Source: Coptis chinensis
Lineage: Eukaryota > Streptophyta > Magnoliopsida > Ranunculales > Ranunculaceae
NCBI GenBank assembly: GCA_015680905.1
Contig: CM027383.1
Coordinates: forward strand, 37,942,501 to 38,006,500
Length of the DNA: 64,000 nucleotides
Direction of reading: 5' to 3'
Shown: positions 21,946 through 32,727 of the stretch, piece by piece
Layout of the letters: every line of letters starts with the position of its first letter
Position numbering within the stretch: position 1 is the stretch's first letter
Translations under genes and position numbers: made by a program
The notes under the pieces: model-generated
Database searches by the model: none
What the model was told of the DNA's origin: nothing
The model's input: the letters and a program-made list of their open reading frames with translations, nothing else

Positions 21946-24730
21946 TGTTCTATAAAATTTGTTTGGGGGTGGGGTGTTGGTATTTCCATTCTAAACTCTG
22001 TTCTATAAATTTGTTGTTTTGATGTTGTTTTTATTGTTTTTAGTAGATTGGATGTTAAGTTGTTAAATTCAGTAGTTAAATTTGAATTTTGTAGTTAATT
22101 GTTATTTAAATTTCTATTTTAATTTAACTTGGGTTTTGTCTAAGCATGCGATGATTTTTGCGTAAATCCCACCTTCCCGAATTGTTTGGGGGTGGTATTA
22201 TTATTTTTAGCATTGCTTTTATCTGATCCACCATTTTCGAAGTAATTTTGCAATGAGTTGGTCGAGAATGTTGCTATTATTGGTGTGGCTATGATTAGAT
22301 ATTGTGGTAGGATGAAATTTCAATGGGTTGGGAAGTTGCTATTCTAAATTCAATATAAAAGATATTAGGTTGGTTTTGGAATAATGAATCTGGGTTATTT
22401 CCGTTTTAGGTTTTGAAAATATTTTGTTTCCGGCAATTGCCTTCAATTTTTTTGGCAACTTGTTAATTCGTTTTAGAAACTAAAACCCTATATATACTTG
22501 ATTCATTCTATACACAAAACCTACACATCTCACTTTCATCTCTCACCCTGCACCTCTACATTTCTCCTTTTATTTTTCACTTCATCCTGCTCTTCACACA
22601 AGGAGCACCTCGTGCCCTACATAGGCTACTTCTGAACGCGCATGGAACTCGAGTTACATAGGAGCGCGACCCGCGCCCTACCTAAGCTATTTCTAAGAGC
22701 ACCCCGCTCCCTGACCTCCGTAGCCCCTGAAATTTCTGATTTTTTGTGAGTTGTTCCAGGGTTGTTTGCAGCATTTAAAGAGAGTAGTTATTGTGATGAC
22801 ATCTCCTACAATCATACCTGGGCAGTCTTTAGAAGACTTGTTGGGAAGCGACACCTATGGTGCATAGTTCCGGCGAGGTGATCACACACGTAGGCTGGGA
22901 ACTGCTAATGGTTAGCAATTGTAGATGAAAAATGGCGTGAAGCCTGGAAAATCATCATGGCATGGCAGGATGTGAAGGAACCTCACTTCCTATGAAGAGG
23001 AGGAGGATGACGCTTAAATGATGGAGATAAGGTAAGTTTTTATTTTAGTTAGTGTCTGCTTATGTCCCAAGCAATTTATTTCTTGTAACCCCCATAACGG
23101 GTGGAACTCATATAGAGTTGTGTCTGTTTTTATTTTTCTATATTAGTATGTTTAACTTTTTTTTGCAGATACTTTAAAGTTTCACGCGTTTCAATGGTAA
23201 CTCCTATCCTCCTTAATTTTTTACTTTGAGGACAAAACATGTTTTTGTTTGGGGGTGGCATAGAAACACGTGTAATTAAGGCATCTGTTAGGATATAGAT
23301 ATGTACAATATGCACTTATTTTCTAGCAAAAATTTTAAAAATTCAAAAATATAAATAAAAAGTTTATACTATACACTTATGAATATTGGTATTGTTTCTT
23401 TCTCTATGCTTTTAATAATCTAGAGGTTCCACGTTAGTTTTTGCATTAGAATCGTGTTTAAAAACATAAGTTAATATGTAGGTAATAATCTTTGCATTTT
23501 TCTATAAATATATTACATCAGTATGTATGATTGTTTGGCAGTAAGTTTTTGAAATCTAGGCTAGAGTACTTATTCTACAAATCCTGTGAGAATATAGCAT
23601 AAAGCCTTATATGAGTGAAATATTTGAGAAATATCACAAAGGAGAAGTAAATTCCAGATAGAGAAATCACACGTCCACTTGCTTGATCACTATACCATAT
23701 CCTAAGCGAGAATTTAGGCCCTCTTTGGATCCATATAGCCAAAAATTCAAACCTATGAATTATTTTCTGCTAGTCGCCCCTCTGAGCCTTTCTTTAGCCT
23801 TTCATAACATGTAAATCCTTTACCCTTTTACAAAACAAAATAAAAATAAAAATTAGCCTACCCGTTTTTTGAATGAGTAAGAGAATAGAGATGAAGAATA
23901 TAAAAGAGAAAGACCTTTGAAATCAAGAAATTGTTAGAACTCCAAAAACATAATCAAAGGAGTCAAAAGCTAAAGGAAAAAAAATGGCTAAGGATGGAAA
24001 CAAAGTGTAGAAGCAAAGTAAGAACAAGGTTTTCTCTAGTTATATAATATGAAGACTCTATTATCTCAGACTTGTCCTTTTTGAATATCAATTTCTTTCA
24101 TTCTTAAACCATCACCTAATTCCCGCAACACCTAATAAGACCTCTAGCTCAATTAGGAATAGGTTAGTGTGATAGTAAGTGCCAGATGTGTTTGATCGAC
24201 TTCAGCTTCCTTGTGTGTCATTGAGTTTATAAGGTAAAGTGTGCTCACTGCACACTGGAGTAGCGAAATTTGAACGGAAAAATCAGAGTGTTTTTGTCTA
24301 GACTTTTATGTGAGGACCTACTTAAGGATGTTATTCCAAAGTTTCAGAAACGGACCTGTTAGTGCATTTTCATAGTATTACTCATTGTATATATGTTTAT
24401 TCATAGATGATTGATTATTATGCATATATTAGCTTAGGTTTCGACTTGATTATTCTGTATTCATTGCTAGTGAGATGTATAGATAATTGAGACAATAAAT
24501 AAGGAAACAAGTTTTATTTCTTAGTTGTTATAGTATAGATGAAGTTTGTGAGTACCTTCACTAGAAAACTCTCACGAGGCTATAACTCATCCACTAGGGA
24601 ATTCCTAGTGGTTTAAGGCCTTGTTGCATATGGTCAATGCAATCGCACTCAGCGAAACGAGATTAGTTAGAACTCCATTTTTGGTCACTTATTCTAATTT
24701 CTCATATTTACTTGAGGACAAGCAAAATAC
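21946..24730 (+). other. Non-coding 3' part of element B
   Basis: No RT, RNase H, integrase or envelope-like reading frame. It includes a second pyrimidine-rich leader-like stretch (22500-22620), a degenerate copy of the leader GC-rich repeat (22617-22715) and the polypurine-like motifs. It may be a fused piece of a second related element. Confidence 0.55.
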
Positions 24731-24745
24731 TGTTTGGGGGTGGTT
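24731..24745 (+). promoter_or_regulatory. Polypurine tract of element B
   Basis: TGTTTGGGGGTGGTT directly precedes the 3' LTR, the position for plus-strand priming. Confidence 0.8.
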
Positions 24746-26289
24746 TGATAAGAGCCCAAAACTGTAGTTTTAACCCTTTAACAATATTGCTTTTTGACTA
24801 ATTCTCTGATTAATAAGTAAGAGTTAGTACTGTTATCGTGTTCTTATGTATTTCAGGCATTGAAGTCGAATATGTGCAGAAATGTGCCCATTTTTATGAG
24901 ATAATGGAGCAAGGGTTGGTTGTTAAGAAGTTCTATGATTAAAGGTCAAGATCCAAGGAGAAAAAACCCATTTAAAGCCCGGTCAAATCTAAAAAGTCAA
25001 AGTTAACGCGGGCAGAAATAGCGCACAAAAGTCAGTAGAACTTCCAGAAGCTGTATCTTTGAACTCAGACCTCGGAATTGGGCCTACCTTATGTCACAAC
25101 GACCGGCTTGGAAAGAGATTTCCAATGGTCCCAACCTTGACCCAATAAGAAGAGCATAAGTGGATGTAAAGGCTATTGAAGTCAAATCTAACTGAAAAGG
25201 CCTCTGTGGACTGAAGAAATTAGGTTTTGGGCTCGATATTTCGGCCCAAAACATGGCTCCTCAGCCCATGCACAAAAAAGTGGATCTTGTCTCCTCCATT
25301 TGAAGACACAAGACTTAGCTCTTAAGCATCTAATTTTTTACTTAGCCAGGATCCAATAACTTGTTTTAGATCTAGTTTTTACTTCATAGAATTAGTTTTC
25401 CATTTGCAATAGATTAGTTAGAACAAAGAATGAATATTATTTAGAATCAGATTTAGTTTTATAATAAATTATTAGTTTTTCATTTTAATTTAGTTTATTG
25501 ATTCAATCCTTATTTAGTTTTAGTTGTCTTAAATTCATAATTAGGTTATCTTAATTTGATAATTAGTTAATCATCATCTTAGTTCTACATTAGGTTTAAA
25601 TCTTGTTTTAATTCATTTGGACTCATTATTATTATTGTTCAATTAGATTTATGAGTTTAATCATTTATTCAATAATAGGTTGTTTTGATTGTTCTTGTTT
25701 TAAAAATGATATTATAATGATTCAAGGTTAAAACCTCTATTAGAGGGGTTTGAAGAAGCCTTGATGAAAACTTGATTGTTATTAGCGTAGAATAGTTCTT
25801 AATATTCTATTCCATTCTAGAAAGTAATTAGTTCACCATGAGAATGAGTTTGATTGCTTAACATGCTAGTTGTTAGTTGGTGGAGATTACCATAAATAAT
25901 TAGGGATTAGAAACACCCAATTGTTATGTGGAAGCATCACAATTCGGATTACGAAAATTCCTCGCTAGTTTATTAAGTCGAATTAAGGTGGAATAAAATC
26001 CCCCTAATTTATTATCATATAGTCAATTTAGTATTTCCGTATTTTGAATTATTGCATCTTGATTAGTATAATTTCCATCATTACTCTAATCGACTTTGAT
26101 AAAACTGATAATCTTAGTTAACGTAAATTCTAAAGAACTAGGAGTGGAACAAACTTTCTATTACAACTATATTGCAATAGCATCGAGAGTAGAAAACTTT
26201 GATAATTAAGCAGAAATTAGTTTTAGTTTTACTTGTGTTTGAGTCTCGTAGCTTATGCGTTGGTAAAACTATGTTTTTAACATTTATCA
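24746..26289 (+). repeat. 3' LTR of element B
   Basis: 1544 bp, TG...CA, colinear with 15240-16782. It ends TTTATCA and is followed by TAGCT, the target duplication. Confidence 0.95.
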
Positions 26290-26930
26290 TAGCTCAAGTA
26301 TTCTTGTAGCTCAAGTAATTGTAATTGAATACAACTCTCAACTGATAATTATCTCTTTGATAAAAACGAATCTGAACATAAATTAATATACGTTAGTAGC
26401 AAGCCATGTGGCTAAGGTTAAGCCTTACACACATGAGTTAATGGGCTTGTACATTGATCCATGTTAGAGCATTCTCAATGCAAGTCAAAATAATCCCCCC
26501 CTTATCACCTCCACTTAGGCACTTATTCACCATCTTTTCACCAAAACGGTGAAAAGCAAGGTGAAGCTGTGCAATGCAAAGGTGAAAAAAAAATCTCGGA
26601 CGGGATGTTGGATTTCGTCTAGAAGCTTTTTGATTGAGACGGAATGTAACATCCCGTTCGGTATTTTGTCTGAAGTTAAAAAAAACCGAAAAAAAAAATA
26701 AGTCAGCCACTATCTCGGTGGAAGGTTTCACCTTGAAATCAACTGAGGAAAATAGTCACCAGTTGTTCACCTCTGCATTGAACACCCATTTTCCCCAAAA
26801 ACTGGTGACTATAGTCACAAACCCCTTATAATCCCCTGTATTGGGAATGCTCTTATTGCAAATTAGGCTTTATCCTGTCGATTAAACGAATAAAAATGGA
26901 GACCCCTACTAATGGACGTTTGCCACGTAG
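26290..26930 (-). repeat. Left (3') LTR of element A, inner part, interrupted by a MITE
   Basis: Resumes with TAGCTCAAGTATTC and follows the right LTR (38042-38297) through CCATGTGGCTAAGG and GACGTTTGCCACGTAGG, apart from the MITE at 26467-26852. After CACGTAGG the two copies diverge: the right LTR goes on to GGTCGAAATA, while here a pyrimidine run CCACCGCCCCCTCTTT follows, which on the minus strand is polypurine. The last ~16 bp of the LTR are therefore missing or altered in this copy. Confidence 0.85.
26467..26852. mobile_element. 386-bp Harbinger/Tourist-like MITE
   Basis: The ends are GAGCATTCTCAATGC and, inverted, GAGCATTCCCAATAC. The flanking duplication is TTA (26464-26466 and 26853-26855), typical of PIF/Harbinger. 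The other LTR of element A shows the uninterrupted site at 38217-38219. Inside there is an imperfect inverted repeat around CGGGATGTT and AACATCCCG (26600-26660). No coding capacity. Confidence 0.93.
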
Positions 26931-27404
26931 GCCACCGCCCCCTCTTTGGCATGTGAACAAAGTTCATATGGCAAAGAAGAGAAGAAAAATCAAGGAAAAA
27001 AATGGAATAAGAAAAGAGTGAGCGGAATGTATAACAAAGTGTCGTGTGAATGTAAACGATAGGAAAATTGACTGTCGGGAAAAATTCATGAATTATTGGG
27101 AACGAAATAATGTCAAACTAACTTATATGGGATGCAATGTAGTTAAATAATGAAAGATGGCTGAAGTGAGAATTGAAATGGGTGGCACAAAAAAAGCTGC
27201 AAAAGAAATTGATAGCAAAAACTGTATCGAAATAATTATGTAATAAAAATGATTTTGACTACACATGCCACTAGAAAATTTATATTAGGAGTAGACAGTT
27301 AAAATTAAATGTTGGGGTAGTTTAGTAATAATAGGAAGAAAAAGAAAGTTAAATACGAATTTGATTCGAAGGTGAAAACTTTAGCGACTCAAACTGGATG
27401 CCAA
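26931..27404 (-). other. Element A 3' region next to the LTR
   Basis: Begins with a polypyrimidine run on the plus strand, read as the minus-strand polypurine tract of element A. The remainder is A-rich with no ORF or repeat that I recognise. Confidence 0.45.
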
Positions 27405-27548
27405 CTTCGGATTAGATAAGAATACAGATTAGATAAAAATTTGGATTAGATAAGAATGTGGAATAGATAAGAATTTGGATTAGATAAGAATTTGGATTAG
27501 ATAAGAATGTGGAGTAGATAAAAATTCGGATTAGATAAGAATTTGGAT
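27405..27548. repeat. 17-bp minisatellite, left part
   Basis: About eight and a half copies of AATTTGGATTAGATAAG with few substitutions. The hAT element is inserted in the array; the array resumes at 31317. Confidence 0.92.
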
Positions 27549-30500
27549 TAGGGCTGGAAATGGTGCCGGTTTTGACCCGAATCCGACCCGATCCAAACCC
27601 ATTCAACGGGTTTGGACTTTAATAATGAGTCTGAATAAGAAAATGGGGCGGATATGGGTTATCCATTTTTAATTCGGATTCAAATATGGTTTTATTCTAA
27701 ACGGTTCGGATCCTCTAGATCCGAATAAAAAATAGAAAATTTTGTTAATATATCTTCCCAATAATAATAGGTATCTCTTGTCTATAGTCTCTACGGTCTG
27801 GACTCTCGTGATTGATGTTTGACAACACCACTTTCCAACTGCCAACACCACTTTCCAACATACTTTTTTCAGACCTAAGTCAACTTTCTCCTTTGTAGAA
27901 ACAAAAACTTTTTCACTTAGTCAAAGAATCAAACGTCAAGCAATAGAGTTACGAACTTACAAAACTCTCTTCCTCTTCTTCAAACATATAAATATAAGAA
28001 GATGACCGTCATGGTGCTCTAGAGCTGCCTCAAGCTAACAGTCTTTTTCTTCCCCACTCTCTACTCCTTTCATTGTTTTATTACTAAACTCTGTCCCGAC
28101 TCCTAGATCGTAGTACTTGAGTAAGTTAGAGTAAGTTTAATCTCTATTTTTTTTATTTTTTTTTTTTTGGTATCATTATTTCTTCTACATTTTTATCTAA
28201 TTCATGAATTGAAGTTGTTACGTAGGTTGTTACTCTTAAGTAATCGTTAAAGAACACAACTTTCAAGTTTTAGATTGTAGTAGCTACCAAGCATTTTGGA
28301 AAATCATATTTTTATAGTTTTAACTTGTTATTATTGTTTTAGATTGTCATGGCTACTTCCAGTCCCATTCTTCCCGCTAATGGAGGAGATGCTAATGATG
28401 TTGTGGAAGTTGCACCTGTGCTGATATTGAAGAAGAAAAAGAAACTGACTTCAGCTATATGGAACGATTTTACAAGGGAGAAGAAAGATAACATAATGGT
28501 AGCTATTTGTAAACATTGTAACAAACCATTAAGTGGAGTGAGTACAAGTGGAACAAGTCACTTAAAAAATCATTTAAAAAGGTGTTTGAGGAAGAGCACA
28601 GGTGATGTTTCACAACAATTGCTTAGATATGGAGAGAAGAAAAAAGTAGGAACGGTGGACCTTGAGAATTTCAGGTTTGATAATGAAACATCTCATTTGG
28701 ATTTAGCGCGTATGATTATCTTCCATGAGTATCCATTTATCATGGTTGAGCATGTGGCATTTAGAAAGTTTGTGAAAAATCTCTAGCCATCGTTTTCTTT
28801 TATGACCGCTAAGATGGCAAAAGCTGATTGCATGAAAGTTTACGAATCTGAAAAATTGAAGGTGTATGAAACATTGAATGCCAATCAAGGTAGAATTAGC
28901 TTTACCTCAGATTTATGGACATCCAATCAAAATCTTGGCTACATGTCTTTGACTGCTCATTATGTTGATTGTGATTGGAAACTACAAAAGAAAATACTAA
29001 ACTTTTTGATGGTGGATGTTCCTCACAATGCGGAGCGACTTGTTGATTCGATGATGACGTGCTTGATGGACTGGAACCTTGATGGTAACATGTTCTCAAT
29101 GACGCCGGATAATTGTTCTACTAATGATAGTATGGCCACCAAGATTACTGATACGTTAAATGAGAAGCAGTTGCTTTTGTTTGGTGGTGATTATTTTCAT
29201 ATCCATTGTGCTTCTCATATCCTTAACTTAATTGTTAAAGATGGATTAACTGCCATTGAAGGTGTTATTGACAATATTCGTGAGAGTGTGAAGTATGTAA
29301 CGAAATCACTGAAGAAAAAAGATGTTCAAAGATGTTGTGCAGCAGGTAAATATCATTAGCAAAAAGGAATTGTTTCTTGATTGTCCAACACGGTGGAATT
29401 CTACCTTTTCAATGCTCCAGGTTGCAATTGAGTATAAAAATGCCTTTTCACGTTTACAAGCCCGTGACCGTGACTACAAATTTGCTCTTTCAGTTGAGGA
29501 TTAGGACAGAGCAAGTGTTGTTGCTAGTTGCTTAAAGCCATTCTATGACACTACTAAAATTTTCTCAGGTATATATTTATGAAATTTTGTTTAAGATTAG
29601 TTCCTTCACATAGTGTTTTATTCGTAAAATTTCTAAAATGTAGTATTTTTTCATGTAGGTGTCAAATATCCAACGGGAATTTGTTATTTTTTTAGATTTG
29701 TGAAATCAAAGTTGAGTTGATGGAATGGTGTAATAGTACTAATTGTCACGTCAGCTCTATAGCTAAGAGCATGCAGCTAAAGTTTGACAAGTATTGGAGT
29801 ACTTGTCATGTGCTTCTAGCCGTGGCTGCTGTTTTAGATCCCCGTTACAAGATGAAGGTAGTTGAATGCTATTACCCTCAAATTTATGGGAGTGTTGTTG
29901 GTAGAGTAGAGAGTAAGAGTATCTATGATAGTTTTGTGACCATTTACGATGAGTATGCTACACATTCACTCTTGGAATCATCTTGGGAAGCTAGAAGTAG
30001 AAATAGTGATGGCATCTTGGATGGTGGCAGTAGCAAAAAAATGAAAAGGTTTGACACGTATATTAGTGAAACTTCAGTGGGCCAAGAAGGCAAGTGTGAC
30101 TTAGATTATTACCTAGAGGAGCCTATTTTACCTAGAACCCCATCATCAGATTTTGATGCATGCATTGACTTGGTGGAAGATGCACGAGGCGAAGTACCCA
30201 GTCTTGGCCAAAATGGCTCGTGATATTCTTGCAATTCCGGTGCCGACTGTCGCTTCTGAATCAGCTTTTAGTACTGGAGGTCGAGTTGTTAGTAAGTATA
30301 GAAGTTCCTTGAATCCATATATAGTACAAGCTTTAGTTTGCACTCAAGACTGGATGAAAGTTGATTTTGGTGGTAAGTTTTGTTGTTAGTTATTGATATG
30401 TATTTATAGTTTTATTTTGCTGGTAACATTTTATTTTTTTGGTGATCACTAATTAAATTCTATATATTCTTTATCTTAAGATCATGCGACATCTACTGAG

Positions 30501-31316
30501 GAATCTACTTCCTCATGCAATGAACCCAAACACTGATATTGTTGTATGGGAGGGGTTGCTTTTGGTAACTTGACTGAAGAAGTAAGTATGATTTATGATG
30601 TGAACACCATATTCACTTTGGAAATTGCTAATCAATGAGTCAATGACTACATTTCCTTCTTGATTATTTACAGGCTATGTGGTTAGCTTATTTGTTGGCT
30701 CATTTTGATGATATTTTGGCATATGGGACATTAAAGATAGTTCGTTACCAAGCAAAAAAGAAAGAAAGATAGTTCGTGGTGACGACACTAAAGATATTTT
30801 GTGGTGGCGGCTTTGCGGTGGTTCCAGCGTCTTTTTTGTGCATTTTTTTAAGCGCATGGAACTTCGGTGGATGAATTAGTAGTATCTCCACATGGAGGCC
30901 GGATACAGCCAGGGTGAAGTTTGTGGCAGGCATTAGAAGTTGAACATTTTGCACTTTGAATTTCCTTCTTTGCTTTTTGTGAATCTTGTAAAGTTACGAG
31001 TGCTTAGAAAATCTCTATCAAGATTACACCGATTTTGTTAACGAAAGGAGACATTTGACTTTTGCTAGAATTCATGTGTTTTATATTTGCACGTATAGTG
31101 TTATTATTAAAACGTGGGTGATTGAGAACTTGTGGTTCGCAATTCGGGTAAGGTCGGGTCGGATCCAATTATCCCATTTACAGAAATGGTTCGGATATGG
31201 TATGACATTTTGGATCCATTCGGGTCATGGATCCAGATCTGGTTTTGTATTGAAAAAATGGATTTGGGCATGGATATAGTCTGATCCGACCCGAACCCGC
31301 TCCATTTCTAGCCCTA
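27549..31316 (+). mobile_element. hAT transposon with decayed transposase
   Basis: The left end is TAGGGCTGGAAATGG and the right end is CCATTTCTAGCCCTA, inverted with one mismatch. The eight bases ATTTGGAT repeat on both sides (27541-27548 and 31317-31324). Subterminal ACCCGAATCCGACCCGATCC-like and GGGTCGGATC-like motifs are mirrored at both ends (27578-27600 and 31150-31300). The interior encodes a BED-finger hAT transposase with stops and a frameshift. The terminal repeats and duplication are intact, so the ends could still be substrates if an active relative exists. Confidence 0.95.
28349..30537 (+). pseudogene. BED-type hAT transposase, broken
   Basis: The start follows an intron acceptor. 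The BED zinc finger spans residues about 35-80 (SAIWNDFTREKK, CKHCNKPLSG, GTSHLKNHLKRC). The catalytic core has RISFTSDLWTSNQNLGYMSL, FSMTPDNCSTND, HIHCASHILNLIVKDG and LDCPTRWNSTFSML. The hAT C-terminal dimerisation region is at about 30100-30370: LDYYLEEPILP, WWKMHEAKYPVLAKMARDIL and VPTVASESAFSTGGRVVS. Breaks: an in-frame TAG at 28784-28786, a +1 shift near 29320, TAG at 29502-29504 where Trp is expected, and a shift near 30150. A final short exon ends at 30537. The order and spacing fit a full-length Ac-like transposase. Confidence 0.93.
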
Positions 31317-31350
31317 ATTTGGATTAGATAAGAGTTTGGATTAAATAAGT
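31317..31350. repeat. 17-bp minisatellite, right part
   Basis: Two more copies of the AATTTGGATTAGATAAG repeat follow the hAT target duplication, showing that the transposon split one continuous array. Confidence 0.9.
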
Positions 31351-32155
31351 GTTTTTCTGTTTGATCCATCCAAAATACGTTGGGCCTACTTAATTGTTGG
31401 TTGGGCTTGCTTAATTGTTGGTTGGGGAAACCATAAAAGGGTGTATAAAAGGATTATGGTCTCCTGCCTTAACTCAAAAGGCAAGCTAAAACCGAAAAAC
31501 CAAACATGGTTGCACACACGCAACTCCCTTCAACACTCACATTGATTTCTGCCTTTTCCTCAATTTCAACTACATCACTGTGAGCCTGCTCAATTTCCAA
31601 TGACATCATACCAATTGGCTCCAAACGGTAGTACTTTCCAAGATTCAATACCTATTCCGTCGAAAATTTCGATTGTATTCCGAACTCACTCTAACACTAT
31701 CAATGACTATAATTGACTCACTAGGAATGAACTCTACGAAGCCTCAGAATTAGCTTAGAGCAAAGGTGATATAAGAATTCCAAAGGCAATCAACACAGAT
31801 GGATATGACAACAGAGATGAAGGCAGTTGCCATTGATGATGCATTAGACGATGATGAAGCTGAAGAGGATACGGACGATCGAATCAGTTGAAATCAATCA
31901 ATCAAAATTGGTTATGAATCTTAGGTTGGGTTTGTTGTAAAATCTTGCGGAATATGAGGTGTCAATGATTTTCGATACAAGTATGTCAATATTTGTTATG
32001 ACTTATTTTAAAATTTTGGTTAAGTCAGAAAGAGTGATGAAAAGTTCGGAACTTTCGTCGCAAGTCGAAACGGCAGAATTACGAGCAAAAGATATCGATG
32101 AAAAGTCTATGAAGAAAAGTTTTGAGCGGAAACAGTGAAGCTGACGGAAAGTTTC
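31351..32155. other. Element A 3' region, no gene; promoter-like TATA box
   Basis: Contains a tandem pair of CTTAATTGTTGGTTGG (31388-31425) and a TATA-like GTATAAAAGG (about 31443) followed by a CA-rich leader-like stretch. This may be the edge of another element. No coding motif seen. Confidence 0.35.
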
Positions 32156-32159
32156 ACTC

Positions 32160-32450
32160 AGAAAGTTTCGCTCATAAAGATCGGCTTAATGGTTTAGAAA
32201 AAATAATGAATCTGTCAAAAAATTTCGCTCGGAAAATTTCTCGTAGAAAGATCGGCACAATGCCTTAGAAAAAAAATGAAGCTGTCAAAAAAATTCGCTT
32301 TGAAAATTTCTCGTAGAAAGAACGGCGCAATACCTTAGAAAAAATAATTAAGCTATCAAAAAATTTCGCTGGGAAAATTTCTCGTAGAAAGATCGGCACA
32401 ATGCCGTAGAAAAAATAATGAAGCTGTCAAAAAATATTTAACCAAAAGCG
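32160..32450. repeat. About 71-bp tandem repeat, four copies
   Basis: The unit contains TTTCGCTCGGAAAATTTCTC, then GTAGAAAGATCGGCACAATG, then AGAAAAAATAATGAAGCTGT. Copies 2-4 are nearly complete and the first is diverged. Confidence 0.9.
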
Positions 32451-32727
32451 CGAAGCTAAGCGAAGCGAATACAGATTTCTAAGAAGAAAACAAAGATTTA
32501 ATCGAGCAACCGTAAGACAATTGACAGAGACAATTAATTAGGTAATTGTGGGAATGTAATACCATAGAGCTAAAACTTTTGTTGATGAAAAATAAAAATA
32601 AATTATATGTTTGCTATTGAATATTATTGTTGTGTCAGATAACATACCTGCGGAAAACTGACAATGCTGTTGATTTATGTAGTTGAAATGGAATAGAACG
32701 AGACACCCCCATGTAGAGAAAAAATGC

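Larger units (their letters stand above)
20509..24742 (+). repeat. Five GTTTGGGGGTG polypurine-like motifs in the pol-less part of element B
   Basis: The 11-mer GTTTGGGGGTG occurs at 20509-20519, 21961-21971, 22184-22194, 23247-23257 and 24732-24742. The last is the expected polypurine tract right before the 3' LTR. The fourth and fifth copies are both preceded by GAGGACAA within about 20 bases. Confidence 0.85.
15240..26289 (+). mobile_element. Element B: gag-protease-only Ty3/gypsy (Athila-like) LTR retrotransposon
   Basis: Two LTRs of 1543 and 1544 bp begin TGATAAGAGCCC and end TTTATCA. They are flanked by the 5-bp duplication TAGCT (15235-15239 and 26290-26294). A primer-binding site follows the 5' LTR and a G-rich polypurine tract precedes the 3' LTR. 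The interior has a broken gag and a protease domain. I see no reverse transcriptase, RNase H or integrase in the 4.2 kb between 20490 and 24745. Mobilisation would have needed a partner. The LTRs differ by scattered substitutions and small indels, so the insertion is not very recent. A solo LTR of the same family lies at 58841-60337. Confidence 0.92.

Noticed and set aside
26438..26731. Minus-strand 97-codon ORF
   Set aside because: It lies inside the non-coding Harbinger-like MITE and crosses its left boundary.
31430..31560. Host promoter with TATA box
   Set aside because: No gene follows on either strand. It lies within element A's 3' region, so it is more likely transposon-derived.
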